Assembly (NCBI GenBank): GCA_963824905.1
Contig: CAWGRH010000010.1
Coordinates: 1-64,000 of the forward strand
DNA length: 64,000 bases
Reading direction: 5' to 3'
DNA from: JAJPKK01 sp963824905
Lineage (GTDB): Bacteria > Pseudomonadota > Alphaproteobacteria > Rhizobiales > Xanthobacteraceae
This document shows, one piece after another, positions 63,843 to 64,000 of the stretch. A model generated the notes under the pieces. The model was not told the DNA's origin and made no database searches. It saw nothing but the letters and a program-made list of their open reading frames with translations. The translations under genes were made by a program, and so were the position numbers. Numbering within the stretch: the first letter of the stretch is position 1; every line of letters begins with the position of its first letter.

Positions 63843-64000
63843 TCACGCCGTCATGGTGCGAGTGATTCCGCGCTTGAGACTGAGGCACAGCACTTCCACA
63901 TCGTGAAGCGCGTTTTCGCGTCCGCCCACCGCGGTGTGGGGCATCAGGATCACGTTGCGGCCGCGATAGCGCAGCAGCGGCTCGCCGGGTTCGGCCGGCT
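63843..64000 (-). CDS. D-isomer-specific 2-hydroxyacid dehydrogenase, C-terminal part (cut by the window edge)
   Basis: The minus strand from the right edge reads PLLRYRGRNVILMPHTAVGGRENALHDVEVLCLSLKRGITRTMTA and stops with TGA at 63845-63843. The segment VILMPHTAVGG with the catalytic His and RENALHD-type helix is the end of D-2-hydroxyacid dehydrogenases (glyoxylate/hydroxypyruvate reductase-like). The start lies beyond the window. A truncated homologous piece is at 57661-57846. Confidence 0.75.
   Translation of the reverse strand, partial: PAEPGEPLLRYRGRNVILMPHTAVGGRENALHDVEVLCLSLKRGITRTMTA

Overview
The window is GC-rich chromosomal DNA that looks like a soil alphaproteobacterium of the Hyphomicrobiales (Nitrobacteraceae/Xanthobacteraceae side). 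The basis is gene content (GapR/DUF2312, split pntA1-pntA2-pntB, aa3-type oxidase subunit IV, DUF465 pairs, a Bug/TctC binding protein, Omp25/31-type porin, a cyclase-TPR protein) and several long palindromic intergenic repeats of the kind common in Bradyrhizobium relatives. The species call is inference.

Layout. 1-3.2 kb: the C-terminal end of a modular type I polyketide synthase, KR-ACP-sulfotransferase-thioesterase, which is the chain-release architecture of curacin CurM and the cyanobacterial olefin synthases. An in-frame TAG interrupts it. A low-GC gene that I recall as resembling a cyanobacterial uncharacterised family (DUF6208) converges on it (3.2-4.2 kb). A tRNA-Thr(CGU) lies at 5.03-5.11 kb and may mark the edge of an acquired region. 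5.4-20.9 kb: mostly metabolic genes: M20 amidohydrolase, a two-lobed aspartic-protease-like exported protein, FMN alpha-hydroxyacid dehydrogenase, purEK, a Bug binding protein, an acyl-CoA ligase, a TauE permease, propionyl-CoA synthetase and a DUF4344 metallopeptidase. 21-28.4 kb: phosphoesterase, a GluR0-like ligand-gated channel translationally coupled to a PstS-like binding protein, an MBL protein, rpsU, a VapBC-type pair and a hydrolase. 28.5-38.5 kb: DUF3574, the proton-translocating transhydrogenase operon with an oxidase subunit IV, an ABC1 kinase, an AbrB-Doc pair, oligoendopeptidase F and an NtrC-type regulator. 38.7-49.9 kb: L,D-transpeptidase, M15-like peptidase, GapR, DUF1244, a tightly overlapping glycerate kinase-DUF1036-pyruvate kinase operon and rpmJ. 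50-55.8 kb: two overlapping alpha/beta hydrolases, outer-membrane proteins, an AhpD-like protein and a dioxygenase-like protein. 56-60.4 kb: a minus-strand cluster with exported OHCU decarboxylase and exported 5-hydroxyisourate hydrolase, an NCS1 permease, a c-type cytochrome and a beta-propeller, suggesting that part of the urate-to-allantoin pathway runs in the periplasm. 60.6-63.5 kb: a cyclase-NB-ARC-TPR STAND protein. The right edge cuts a D-2-hydroxyacid dehydrogenase.

A global oddity is that many otherwise well conserved genes are broken. Seven single-base shifts, all of the same sign (+1), disrupt four genes, and two in-frame TAG codons disrupt two more. Each shift can be repaired by removing one base, which restores family sequence at the junction. 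This points either to systematic sequence error or to very recent decay, and it should be resolved before any of these genes is called dead.
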